Below are positions 29,979-38,919 of a stretch of DNA of 64,000 nt, piece after piece. Source of the DNA: Komarekiella atlantica HA4396-MV6 (GTDB taxonomy: Bacteria > Cyanobacteriota > Cyanobacteriia > Cyanobacteriales > Nostocaceae). The stretch covers positions 62,001 through 126,000 of the forward strand of contig JAHHHK010000007.1 in the NCBI GenBank assembly GCA_019359395.1, in the 5' to 3' direction. The notes under the pieces were generated by a model. The model ran no database searches and was not told the origin of the DNA. It saw nothing but the letters and a program-made list of their open reading frames with translations. The position numbers and the translations under genes are program-made. Every line of letters starts with the position of its first letter. Position 1 is the stretch's first letter.

Positions 29979-32141
29979 TTATAAGAACTTTAGATGCTCT
30001 CCTTGTTGAGAGAGAAAAGTTTCTAACGTACCTTGGATTTTCACCTGACCTTTATCTAGTAGTACAATCCAATCAGCGCGATTAATGACACTGGGGCGAT
30101 GGGTGATCAAAATCGTGGTTCTGCCTTTTCGGTATTCCAAGAGCCGATCTAGTACTTGAGATTCACTCACTGGGTCTAATCCCGCAGTTGCTTCATCTAA
30201 AATTAGTACAGGTGGATCAGTGAGAATTCCTCTAGCGATCGCTAATCTTTGTCTTTGTCCACCAGAGAGATTTGCGCCAAATTCTCCTAAAACAGTTTGA
30301 TAGTTGTTGGGAAGTTGACTAATAAAGCCGTCTGCATCGGCAACATGGCAAGCTGTGACAATTTCTTCAAAGGATATATAAGGTGTTCCTAAGCGGAAGT
30401 TCTCTAAAATTGAGCGACTCCAGAAATGGGGTTCTTGGGGTACATAAACTACTTGTTGTCGTAAGCAATCCAGAGAAATATCTTGTGTGTTAAAAAAACC
30501 AATGCGGATATTACCAGAATTCGGCTGATATAAACCTGCTATCAATTTAGCTAAGGTACTTTTACCACAGCCAGATTTTCCAATCAAAGCAACAACTTTT
30601 CCGCCAGGAAGCTTGACAGAAAAATCCTCTAGTAAGTCAATTCTACCAGCATGATGAAACGTAACTTGAGAGCAACGAATATCTGCATCACCAGAGATTT
30701 GAGCGATTGGCTTTTGACTACCGCCTACCACTTCTGGCGTAGCATCAATAACTTCCAAAAGGCGAGAGACTGCTGTTTGGGAACGAAAATATTCATCCGT
30801 TAAGTTAACTAACGAGTCAATTAAATTTAGAACATTGATCTGTAGAGCGTTAAAAGCAAGCATTTGACCGATGCTTAATTCCCCCCGAATGACCAACATG
30901 CTCCCTAGTCCGAGTATTATGACACCGCCGATTGTAGAAAGGAGATCAGCAAGGGTATTATTGATAATTCCGATTTGAGTTGTGCTGAAAGAAAGATTAG
31001 CAAGGCGACCAAAACGACTCTGAAATTCATCCCAGAATTGCGGTGCAGCATTTGTAGTTTTGAGAACTTGTGCCCCTTTAAAAGTTTCCACTAAAACACC
31101 TTGATTTTCTGCACCCAAAACCAAAAGATTGCGAGTTTTTTGTTGAAGAATAGGTAAAAAAGGTAAGGTGGATAAAGTCATTAAAGCGCCAACAAGAACA
31201 ACTGCAAGTGTTAGCTGCCAGCTATAAAGCAACATGAAGCAGAAAGAAACCACTGCAACGAAAAACTGGCTGGGTAAAAGAACCACAACTTGTGATACTA
31301 ACTGGTTGACGTCACTTATATCTCGTAGTCGGCTGCTGATTTCGCCACTACGACGAGCTTCGTAGTAATTCAAGGGCAATTGCAGAATTTTGCGCCCAAA
31401 CTCTAAAACCAGCCCTAATTGCAGCCTTTGACCAAAATGAGCAATCATGATACCTTGTAATACTTGCAGACCGCTGCTAAACAAAGTCATGACTACAACA
31501 GCTGACACCACAACAGTAAGTAACTGGGTATCTCCACGCACTAAAACATCATCTGTGAGCAGTTGGATCAAGATGGGAGTACCCAGAGCAAGCAGTCCCA
31601 ACACAACATTGATCATCAAAACATGAGTTAACAGCCCACGGAAAGGCAAGATGCGCTTAAAAAAGCGTCCTATGCCACCTTTGGCTTCTTCTTTAGGCTG
31701 CTCATTAAAATGTTCTGGATCTGGCTCCAGTAGGAGCATCACCCCATTCCACGCTTCGGTCAATTCTTCTCGGCTGACATAACGGATACCTACAGAAGGA
31801 TCGGCGATCGCATACTTACTACCCAGTTTGTCGTATAAAACAACCCAGTGATAGCCTTGCCAATGTATGATAGCTGGCAAATGAACTTCTTTAATTCTGT
31901 CTATAATCGCTGGCGAAGCTTTAACTGCCCTAGCATTAAAACCCAGATTTTCAGAGCCACGTTTTAGACCCAACATGGTTGTTCCTAACTGTCCAGTCCC
32001 TACTGCTTCACGGCTGCGATTAATGCTTAGGAACCGTCCATAATGTTTGGAAATTGAAGCCAGACAAGCTGCTCCACAGTCTTCTTCACTCAACTGTAAA
32101 ACACACTGGTAATTTTTATGAGGTTGAAATAGATTAAACAT
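29979..32141 (-). CDS. C39-peptidase ABC exporter (PCAT) for double-glycine leader peptides
   Basis: This inner-membrane transporter cuts leaders after Gly-Gly and exports the core with ATP. The 720 residues contain, in order: a C39 peptidase domain with Cys22 (EEDCGAAC), His98 (GYHWVVLY) and Asp114 (ADPS), all three catalytic residues kept; a six-span membrane domain from about residue 165; and an ATPase domain with Walker A GKSGCGKST (521-529), signature LSGGQ (625-629) and Walker B VLILDEA. The ATG at 32141 fits. The HlyD-type partner lies 159 bp upstream, and four matching leader peptides lie downstream. The pair probably forms one transcript. Export of those peptides is inferred from context. 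Confidence 0.93.
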   Translation of the reverse strand: MFNLFQPHKNYQCVLQLSEEDCGAACLASISKHYGRFLSINRSREAVGTGQLGTTMLGLKRGSENLGFNARAVKASPAIIDRIKEVHLPAIIHWQGYHWVVLYDKLGSKYAIADPSVGIRYVSREELTEAWNGVMLLLEPDPEHFNEQPKEEAKGGIGRFFKRILPFRGLLTHVLMINVVLGLLALGTPILIQLLTDDVLVRGDTQLLTVVVSAVVVMTLFSSGLQVLQGIMIAHFGQRLQLGLVLEFGRKILQLPLNYYEARRSGEISSRLRDISDVNQLVSQVVVLLPSQFFVAVVSFCFMLLYSWQLTLAVVLVGALMTLSTLPFLPILQQKTRNLLVLGAENQGVLVETFKGAQVLKTTNAAPQFWDEFQSRFGRLANLSFSTTQIGIINNTLADLLSTIGGVIILGLGSMLVIRGELSIGQMLAFNALQINVLNLIDSLVNLTDEYFRSQTAVSRLLEVIDATPEVVGGSQKPIAQISGDADIRCSQVTFHHAGRIDLLEDFSVKLPGGKVVALIGKSGCGKSTLAKLIAGLYQPNSGNIRIGFFNTQDISLDCLRQQVVYVPQEPHFWSRSILENFRLGTPYISFEEIVTACHVADADGFISQLPNNYQTVLGEFGANLSGGQRQRLAIARGILTDPPVLILDEATAGLDPVSESQVLDRLLEYRKGRTTILITHRPSVINRADWIVLLDKGQVKIQGTLETFLSQQGEHLKFL

Positions 32142-32300
32142 TGATCACCAAACCTATCAAATTGCTTGCTATACACAAGGATTGGGTATTAAATATTGGT
32201 CATTAGTCACTAGTCATTAGTCATTGAGCATTAGTTACTCTTTCTTCACCCTGCTCCCCCTGCTTCCTAGTCCCCAGCCCCCAGTCCCCAATCAAGGGGA

Positions 32301-33977
32301 TTAAAAATCTGTAATTAATCTTGCTTTTCTGAGAATGAAGTGAAGTACTGTTTCCCGCCGGGAAATAATATCTGCTCTACCTTCCATCCCAGACTTGAGA
32401 TAGCAATGGCGATCGCTTCTACCCACATGTAGGGTTTGTGGTTCAATAGTTACCTCGTAGGTAGCAGCCTGCGGTATAGCTTGCTGCGTGCCTGGGGATG
32501 CACTATTTTTTGCACTTGAGAGGGCATCTGGTGCAATTGTTGTGACAGTTCCTTTAAGAGTGCCGTAGTCTGGATAAGGGCAAGCAGAAACCTGCATCTG
32601 GACTTTTTGACCTGCTTTTACTTTGTCAATATCTTGAGCCGGCACTTGAGCCTTGATCAGCACTGGAGCATTGAGAGGAGCAATCTGGGCAATAGCTTCA
32701 CTTGGTTGTACTACCTGTCCAGGGTTACGAAGATTTAGTTGCAACACAGTACCTTCAATTGGCGATCGAATCACACTCTGTTTTAGGTCAGTTTCTACCT
32801 GTTGCAGTTCTTTGCGATTAGTAACAAGTTGCTTTTGAAATTCTAGATTTTGCTGGAGTAGAGTCTCTCTTTCTTTTTTCAAAGCAGCTAAGGTAGCCTC
32901 ACCTTGTGCTTTTTCTTGCTTAATTTTTTCAGATGCTACGGTTACAGTAGCGTTACTAGGATTAATCGCAGTTTTAGCCTTTTCTAAATTTGTTTGCGCG
33001 ACTTGAACAGCTTGGTCTTTCTCTTCTAAAAGATTTTTAGCGTTTTCTTTAGCTTGTTCTAGCTTCGCCTCAGCAGATTTCACCGCTTGGGCTTTTTCTT
33101 CCAAAAGATTTTTAGCATTTGCTTTAGCTTGTTCTAACTTTGCCTCAGCAGATTTCACCTCTTGTTCTTTTTCCTCAAACAAAGTTCGAGAAATTGCTCC
33201 CGATGCTACTATTGGCTGCAATCGCTCTCGTTGCACCCTCGCTAACTTCAAGGCTGCTTCTGCTTCTTGCACAGTTGCCGTTAAGACTTTTTCCCGCTGC
33301 AATCTGTCTAGTTGCACCCTCGCTAACATCAAGGCTGTTTCTGCTTCTTGTATATTTGCTGTTAAGAGTTTTTCCCGCTGTAATCTGTCTCGTTGCACTC
33401 TCGCTAACGTCAAGGCTGCTTCTACTTGCGCCATATCAGCTGTAGCTTTAATTTGCTGATCTTCATAGTTGCGTTGAGTACCACCTAGCTCAGCTTGTGC
33501 AGCTATAATTGTGCGGTTAATTAAGTTTGTCTGCGCTGCAATCTGAGTATTAATTTCACCAAGCTGAGCATAAATTTGACTTAATTGTAATTGACTCTGC
33601 TGAATCGTGTTTTCTAATTGGCTCTTTTGATTTTGCAGCCGAGAATCATCAATGTAAGCAATAGCTTCCCCTTTAGTTACTACCTGATTGTCTTTAGCCT
33701 CAATCTTTTGAATGGTTCCAGTAATAGCAGACTGAACAACTCGCAGTTCTCCTACAGGTCGAATAGTTGCAGGAACTTTAACTGTAACGTTGTAATTTAG
33801 AACAGATGTAAGAGTAACTCCTGCTACAAAGATAGACAGCAGAACTCCCCCTCCGATGTTTGTCCACTTACTGATACGAGGGAGAAACTCGTTAGCTTCA
33901 ACTAAATGGAGTTGCTCTGGATTAGGTTCATCTAACCTATGCCAAACATCATTTCTTTCTTGGCGTAAGAAGCTCAC
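32301..33977 (-). CDS. HlyD family secretion adaptor
   Basis: HlyD-type adaptors bridge the inner-membrane ABC exporter to an outer-membrane channel. The 558-residue product has a cytosolic N-terminus, one membrane helix at about 41-63 (LLSIFVAGVTLTSVL), a barrel/lipoyl half-motif (VQSAITGTIQKIEAKDNQVVTKGE), a long periplasmic coiled coil (about 110-390), the second half (SPIEGTVLQLNLRNPGQVVQPSE) and a C-terminal beta domain. The coiled coil holds internal repeats: about three of ARVQRDRLQREK and two to three of KSAEAKLEQAK-NAKNLLEEK. The start is GTG at 33977; the nearby ATG is closed by a stop. No TolC-like gene is adjacent. Confidence 0.9.
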   Translation of the reverse strand: MSFLRQERNDVWHRLDEPNPEQLHLVEANEFLPRISKWTNIGGGVLLSIFVAGVTLTSVLNYNVTVKVPATIRPVGELRVVQSAITGTIQKIEAKDNQVVTKGEAIAYIDDSRLQNQKSQLENTIQQSQLQLSQIYAQLGEINTQIAAQTNLINRTIIAAQAELGGTQRNYEDQQIKATADMAQVEAALTLARVQRDRLQREKLLTANIQEAETALMLARVQLDRLQREKVLTATVQEAEAALKLARVQRERLQPIVASGAISRTLFEEKEQEVKSAEAKLEQAKANAKNLLEEKAQAVKSAEAKLEQAKENAKNLLEEKDQAVQVAQTNLEKAKTAINPSNATVTVASEKIKQEKAQGEATLAALKKERETLLQQNLEFQKQLVTNRKELQQVETDLKQSVIRSPIEGTVLQLNLRNPGQVVQPSEAIAQIAPLNAPVLIKAQVPAQDIDKVKAGQKVQMQVSACPYPDYGTLKGTVTTIAPDALSSAKNSASPGTQQAIPQAATYEVTIEPQTLHVGRSDRHCYLKSGMEGRADIISRRETVLHFILRKARLITDF

Positions 33978-35782
33978 GGCATTGCACCTTTGTTTAGAGT
34001 GGATAAGTACGGTTATCTGATGTCATACCTGTTAATTTCCGAAGAACACTGCAATGCAGATTCTCAAAACAGGTAGATATATATAACTTGATTGCAAATC
34101 GTGCAAGGCGGAAAAATAACTATCTTTGGTAATAAGTCAGAGGGAATAGTCAAGTGAAGCATTAAACATTACAAAATATCCTGTAGATATAAGTCTTGAG
34201 TGTGTTAAATGGTGAAACGTTAACATCTGCTGCTAACAGTAGCAACAATCAAACTTTGCAATGTTATATAATTAGTAAAGGGGGCGAGAAGGGTATACGC
34301 AACATGCGAAAATTATCTTTCTCAAATCTCAAACGTGGGCAACGCGTTGAGTAAAGAAAACGGAGGAGAAAGCTCAAACTCCCTCAAAGTCCTCACTTAC
34401 GTTGAGCGAGTCATAAAAACCTCCTCCAACCCCCTTTTTTGTATACAACAAAAAAACTTCAGCAATTTATTGGCAGATTTAGTTTTGTCCGAAACATTTA
34501 GCTAGAGCGTTAGGTATACATAGAGGAAAATGGCACGAAACCTCAGAATTGCTCAGCGTCACAACCATTAAATTGTATATTTACAGTTGGGAAAGAAATC
34601 ATCAGCTTGATGTTCATGCAAAACCATATTTACTGTTGAATGATTGGCGACTCCTATTAAACTAATTTCTGCTTAAATGTGCAAAGTTTTATACTGTGAC
34701 AGAGAATTTTCTAGATTAGGTATGATGTCCAGTCAGGCTAAATAGTTTTAATTCAGAGTAAGAAGCAAGCCACGCGTAGTGTCTCCGAAAAGAGATTGAT
34801 CTACGAGATACTACCCTTTAGCAAGCAGTGTAGAGCGTGTCTATACTCCTATGCTCCACTAAGTTACGCTCAGCACGAAAGATATTTTTTGATAAGTGAT
34901 TAAACGAACTTGATACGACAATCGTTAAACAATAAGTGCAGAACCCAAGAAGCCCATAATATCTGTAGGAATGGTTGCAACCAAGCCTAATTAGTCTTGT
35001 GCTGCCATATTTATGGCTTTATTCTCAGCCAAGGAATTTACTAGTGCTGTCTTAGAACTTAGAAGTGGTTGTTCCCTGTAAAGCCGCTAGTTCTTAGAGT
35101 AATATTGCTGTTAATCCGATTAAAATCGGTACAGCCAGTCAGAATCTCCTATTGCTGATTCAGATAACGCGACAAACAACTCGATATGCAGTTATTTGAT
35201 GTAACATGATTATTAACCTCACATATGCCATTCGGTGGTTTCCCCACTTAAGTAACCAACTATAAGGACTGTTTGTCAGGAATTCATAAATCTAGAGGTA
35301 GAAATCAGACTTAAATAATTATTCCCCAAAGTAGATATACAATCTTTCATTTTTTTGAGATAAACTAATACCCTTAGAGTGGGAATGGTCGATATTCAAT
35401 GTTTTTGAAGCGATCTAATGTATTTGAAGAGATATTAACAAATTTTGGATAGTTAAAACTATAACTTTTACGTATAGTTAGTAAACACGTAGTTTCTACC
35501 TACCAAATCCAGATTCAAGATTTATCAATGATAAACTAAATCGATACTTTATACTTCGATTTTCAGATTTTTAGGCGATTTCACTGGAATTTAGCTAACA
35601 GTAATAAGCAGAAAACCATCCAAAAGTTTGCGGTGATAAACTGCTAAGCGCTGATATCAGGTAATACCGATTCAATTAATGATTGCAACAAATCCTTTGG
35701 TAGAAACGTTACATTGCAACATCTCTACATGGTCTATCTGTCACATTTTTTTAAATTGGTATAAGTTTGAAATGCAGTATCC
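33978..35782. other. 1.8-kb gene-free region upstream of the HlyD gene
   Basis: No convincing gene was found. The part next to 33978 should hold the promoter of the HlyD-exporter pair. Near 34768-34805 lies a repeat piece (GAAGCAAGCCACGCG, TGTCTCCG). At 35205-35207 an ATG on the minus strand has a good ribosome site (ATGTGAGGTTAATAATC) that resembles those of the peptide genes, but the frame closes after 15 codons. Short coding-like fragments (VATIPTDIMGFLGSALIV near 34925-34985; LAVPILIGLTAILL near 35100-35145, minus strand) suggest decayed genes. No RNA gene is recognised. Confidence 0.5.
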
Positions 35783-36484
35783 TTAAAGTACCAGTTGTTG
35801 AATTAACACAAAAGCCAGTGCAGCACTACCTAAAGGAACTGTTAAATTATCAACGCCTAAAAACGAAAAAGCTTCTAAACCAGTAGCGGTAATTGCTACC
35901 ACAAGTGATATCATCCAAGTTTGCCAGTTGTTTCCTTGTGTACAAATTAAAATTAAACTACTAACAACGAAGCTAACTAGCGTCATAGTCAAAGAGCCTT
36001 CCCAACTTTTTTCTCTGCCAAAAACTTTATACTTATGTGTACCAAAGCGTTGCCCAATCAAAGCCGCTAGTCCATCTCCCCAAGACATCACCAAAATTCC
36101 TAGTGCTGCGTACTGGGGTTGTTGCAAGTGCCAAAACCAAGCAACTAAAATACCAAAACTGACAGAATAAAAAAATGTTCCAAAACTTTGGCGTCCGACG
36201 CTGTTAATACCAGGAAGAATAGGAAATCGATAGGACAATAAGGTAATGACACTCGCTAAAATTGAAGCCGTAATCCCGACAATTGCAGGAATATCTAGCC
36301 ACCAGGCGAGTAAAATTACATTGCCAGTGCCAATATGAACTATCTTCCGTACAATTTCTGGATCGCGATTAGCAAAACGATTTACCCACCATGCAATTAG
36401 GAGGATGAATAACACCCAAACTGCAACGATCGCAATTTGCAGCCATAAAAGCGGAATTGAAGTCAAATCAGGAAATGTAATCAA
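35783..36484 (-). CDS. Phytol/polyprenol/dolichol kinase-like membrane protein (SEC59/VTE5 type)
   Basis: The 233-residue polytopic protein, about seven membrane spans, belongs to the CTP-dependent lipid-alcohol kinase family that includes SEC59, DGK1 and plant VTE5/VTE6. Motifs: DPEIVRKIVHIGTGN near residue 42, MSWGDGLAALIGQRFG near 134 and YKVFGREKSWEGSLTM near 151, the family's nucleotide-binding stretch. In cyanobacteria such proteins phosphorylate phytol freed from chlorophyll for tocopherol and chlorophyll synthesis. The substrate here is inferred. The open frame starts with a TTG at 36484 and no ATG is close, so the start is uncertain. Confidence 0.82.
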   Translation of the reverse strand: MITFPDLTSIPLLWLQIAIVAVWVLFILLIAWWVNRFANRDPEIVRKIVHIGTGNVILLAWWLDIPAIVGITASILASVITLLSYRFPILPGINSVGRQSFGTFFYSVSFGILVAWFWHLQQPQYAALGILVMSWGDGLAALIGQRFGTHKYKVFGREKSWEGSLTMTLVSFVVSSLILICTQGNNWQTWMISLVVAITATGLEAFSFLGVDNLTVPLGSAALAFVLIQQLVL

Positions 36485-36547
36485 CAGAGATGCAACAAAA
36501 TAGAAATTATTACCATTGTTACTAATTTATAAGATTTGGGTGACGCA

Positions 36548-36871
36548 ATGAAAATATTATTAATTTGGCTGATTCGCGGCTACCGAATGTTTATTTCGCC
36601 GCTGTATCTCCCGACTTGTCGCTTTCAACCTACTTGTTCAATGTATGCAATCCAAGCAATTGAACGATTTGGCGTATTACGTGGCGGGTGGATGGCAATT
36701 TGGCGTATTTTGCGCTGTCATCCCTTTCATCCAGGTGGTTACGACCCAGTTCCAGAGGCGGCTGGGGGAGTAGGGGAGCAGGGGAGCAGTGCTTCTCTAC
36801 GAGAAGCTACGCCAACGACTTTGCTCAGTAACCGGGGCAGGGGAGCAGGAGAGCAGGCAAATAACAAATGA
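36548..36871 (+). CDS. yidD: Membrane protein insertion efficiency factor YidD, extended C-terminus
   Basis: YidD assists YidC in inserting membrane proteins. The first 74 residues are a complete Yid[20 protein letters not shown], the Cys/Pro region [31 protein letters not shown] and HPGGYDPVP. Normal YidD ends about there. Here 33 more residues follow ([14 protein letters not shown]...), coded by GC-rich repeat DNA (GGGGAGCAG units and a CTTCTCTACGAGAAG stem), so the tail is probably a result of a repeat overrunning the stop. ATG at 36548 gives the family start. It is divergent from the lipid-kinase gene, 63 bp away. Confidence 0.9.
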   Translation: MKILLIWLIRGYRMFISPLYLPTCRFQPTCSMYAIQAIERFGVLRGGWMAIWRILRCHPFHPGGYDPVPEAAGGVGEQGSSASLREATPTTLLSNRGRGAGEQANNK

Positions 36872-37009
36872 CAAATGACTGATAATCATATTTCAGTCAA
36901 TTAAAGTTTTACAAAAGACATCTCTCGGCGTCATCTGGAATGGTGTAATTTCACTTTGTAGTTCCTCATATCTTAATCAAAAATTGGTATCAAGATAGAC
37001 AATTATATA

Positions 37010-37120
37010 GTGGTTCTCAACGCATTAAATAAATTCATCGAACCTGTTGCATCACGATACCTAGAACCTGTTACGATTCGATTTTTAGATGCATTGGATA
37101 AACGGCAGCAAAGTAAATGA
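37010..37120 (+). CDS. Small open frame overlapping the dipeptidase start
   Basis: A 36-codon frame begins with GTG and reads VVLNALNKFIEPVASRYLEP-VTIRFLDALDKRQQSK. Its stop overlaps the start of the next gene (ATGA), the layout of translationally coupled genes. The peptide is plausible (amphipathic, internal near-repeat EPVASRYLEPVTIRF) but no family is known to me. The frame stays open to 36977 with no ATG. It may be a true leader protein or the end of a decayed gene. Confidence 0.35.
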   Translation: MVLNALNKFIEPVASRYLEPVTIRFLDALDKRQQSK

Positions 37121-37815
37121 GACCTTATCACCAAATCCCTATTTATGAATGTGGTGAACCTTTAGTAGAGATTCCTTTAGAATTGTTTGCAGTGGAATCG
37201 CCTCACCCTTATGAAAAACTAGGTGCGCCTTATGGGAAAAATTCCCCTTACTATCTCCGTCAAAGTGTTGTTGACAATTTGAGCCAAGCCCAAAATTATC
37301 TTCATTGCTTGCATCCTAACTGGCGCATCCAAATCTTTGATGCCTATCGCCCGATCGCTGTACAACAGTTTATGGTAGATTACAGCTTCACGGTAGCGTT
37401 GCAACAAAGAGGACTAACTGAGGCTGAGTTATCACCACACCAACGCCAAGAGATTTGGAAAGCAGTTTATGAAATCTGGGCTGTACCAAGTTTGGATGAA
37501 AAAACTCCTCCCCCCCATAGTACAGGTGCAGCTGTAGATGTGACGTTAGTAGATGATGCAGGGCAAATAGTAAATATGGGTTCGCCAATTGATGAAATGT
37601 CAGAGCGATCGCATCCTAATTACTATGCTAATAATCACCATCCAGAAGCACAACAATATCATGCTTACCGTGAGTTATTGCGGGATGTGATGTTAAAGGC
37701 GCAATTTCAACGCAATCCCAGAGAGTGGTGGCATTTTTCTTTTGGTGATCAAATGTGGGCTTGGCTAAATAATCAATCTAATCCAGCTAATCCAGTGACA
37801 GCACGTTATGGGTAG
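37117..37815 (+). CDS. ddpX: D-alanyl-D-alanine dipeptidase (VanX/DdpX type, M15D)
   Basis: This zinc dipeptidase splits D-Ala-D-Ala, recycling the dipeptide of peptidoglycan or lowering its pool. The 232-residue product has the VanX-type set: the Arg of AYRP (78), zinc ligands His134 and Asp141 in HSTGAAVD, catalytic Glu203 and ligand His206 in EWWHF. The spacing fits the M15D family. No signal peptide is seen, so it is cytosolic. It has no vancomycin-resistance neighbours, so a cell-wall turnover role is more likely than resistance. Its ATG overlaps the stop of a small upstream frame. Confidence 0.9.
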   Translation: MRPYHQIPIYECGEPLVEIPLELFAVESPHPYEKLGAPYGKNSPYYLRQSVVDNLSQAQNYLHCLHPNWRIQIFDAYRPIAVQQFMVDYSFTVALQQRGLTEAELSPHQRQEIWKAVYEIWAVPSLDEKTPPPHSTGAAVDVTLVDDAGQIVNMGSPIDEMSERSHPNYYANNHHPEAQQYHAYRELLRDVMLKAQFQRNPREWWHFSFGDQMWAWLNNQSNPANPVTARYG

Positions 37816-37875
37816 GGTGTTAACTTTGTACCATTTTAGGTGTTCAAAATTCATGCAAAATATATGCCAGTAGTT

Positions 37876-37986
37876 CTAATTAAGCGGACTACGAACAGCC
37901 TTACCACCCCGGTTAAAAACATGGGTATAAATCATCGTCGTTTTTACATCCTTGTGTCCCAATAATTCCTGTACCGTGCGGATGCC
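37876..37986 (-). pseudogene. C-terminal fragment of a tyrosine recombinase/integrase
   Basis: The complement translates to [36 protein letters not shown] and a stop, the end of an integron/phage-type integrase, with the [16 protein letters not shown] box including the catalytic Tyr. Only 36 codons remain; the frame breaks upstream. It shows that an integrase once sat here. It lies between the dipeptidase and the protease gene. Confidence 0.85.
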
Positions 37987-38043
37987 AAATTAATTGCTTT
38001 TCTACCTACAATGTAGTACTTTGTATTATCAAAAACTCTAGGG

Positions 38044-38736
38044 ATGAAAGTTGGCAATATGATCATTCGACATGACGTTCCAGATCAAAGCGCTCTTGTT
38101 AATGAAGGCGATTATCCAGGCATTATTACCTTCTTTAATGGCGATGGTGCAGGAACGCTGATTTCCCCAGTCTGGATTCTTACTGCTGCACATACAGCCA
38201 GAAACATCCCAGACCATCACACTATCTCGATCGCCAATGGTAACTACACGATTGAGCAAGTTGTTCCACACCCAAATTTTGTCGGAGAAGAACCCGGAGA
38301 TGTAAACGATATTGCGCTGGTTAAACTGAATTCACCTGTCAATTATGTTGCAACCTTTGACCTATACGAAGGCGAAGGCGAACTAGGTCAGGAGATATTA
38401 TTGCTCGGTCGAGGAGATTACGGAAACGGGCAAATCGGCACAATTGGCACAGACAAGAAACTCCGCAAAGCGACGAATTTGATTGATGAAGTGAATGAGC
38501 ATTGGATCAAATTTCGCTTTGATGCCCCACCTAATTGCACCTCGTTAGAGGGAGTATCTGGGATTGGGGATAGTGGTAGTCCGGCACTCATTGATGAGCA
38601 AGGCAAACTTGTAATTGCGGGTGTGAGTTCTTGGCAAGACCACGAAGACGAAGCGTATGGGCTTTACGAAGCAGTTGAATATTACACAAGAGTTTCACAG
38701 TATGTTGCATGGATTCGCTCGGTGTGTGAGAAATAG
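38044..38736 (+). CDS. Trypsin-like serine protease (S1 family)
   Basis: The 230-residue protein is a chymotrypsin-fold protease with the triad His50 (LTAAHT), Asp89 (NDIALVKL) and Ser177 (GDSGSP). The N-terminus GDYPGIITFFNGDGAGTLIS is close to the mature enzyme's first strands, and the family's last helix is present (VSQYVAWIRS). There is no clear signal peptide or propeptide, unusual for an S1 enzyme, which normally is secreted. The third Gly of the usual GDSGGP is Ser. An in-frame ATG at 38059 is an alternative start. The integrase remnant 60 bp upstream hints at transfer. Confidence 0.85.
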   Translation: MKVGNMIIRHDVPDQSALVNEGDYPGIITFFNGDGAGTLISPVWILTAAHTARNIPDHHTISIANGNYTIEQVVPHPNFVGEEPGDVNDIALVKLNSPVNYVATFDLYEGEGELGQEILLLGRGDYGNGQIGTIGTDKKLRKATNLIDEVNEHWIKFRFDAPPNCTSLEGVSGIGDSGSPALIDEQGKLVIAGVSSWQDHEDEAYGLYEAVEYYTRVSQYVAWIRSVCEK

Positions 38737-38919
38737 CTGAATTTGCATGAACTTTTTTGAGGGATTTTCCCACAAAGTCAACACCCTACGTTATGGGCGT
38801 CTTGTATAGAGGAGGGAGTGGGGGAGTGGGGGAGAAGTTGCAGTAAGTCTTTCTCCTCTGCCCCTCTGCCTTCTAACTCTTGACCCTTGACCAAATAATT
38901 ATGAATTAGGTTGACTCCT

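Noticed and set aside
29436-29984. Plus-strand frame of 182 codons
   Set aside because: It is made almost wholly of nested GC-rich repeats inside the MITE-like element; sequence such as SGNPPTR repeats with the DNA units.
34320-34420. CCTCACTTACGTTGAGC near 34397, like the peptide-gene 5' module
   Set aside because: No ATG follows at the right distance on the minus strand and the far box is absent, so it is a chance match.
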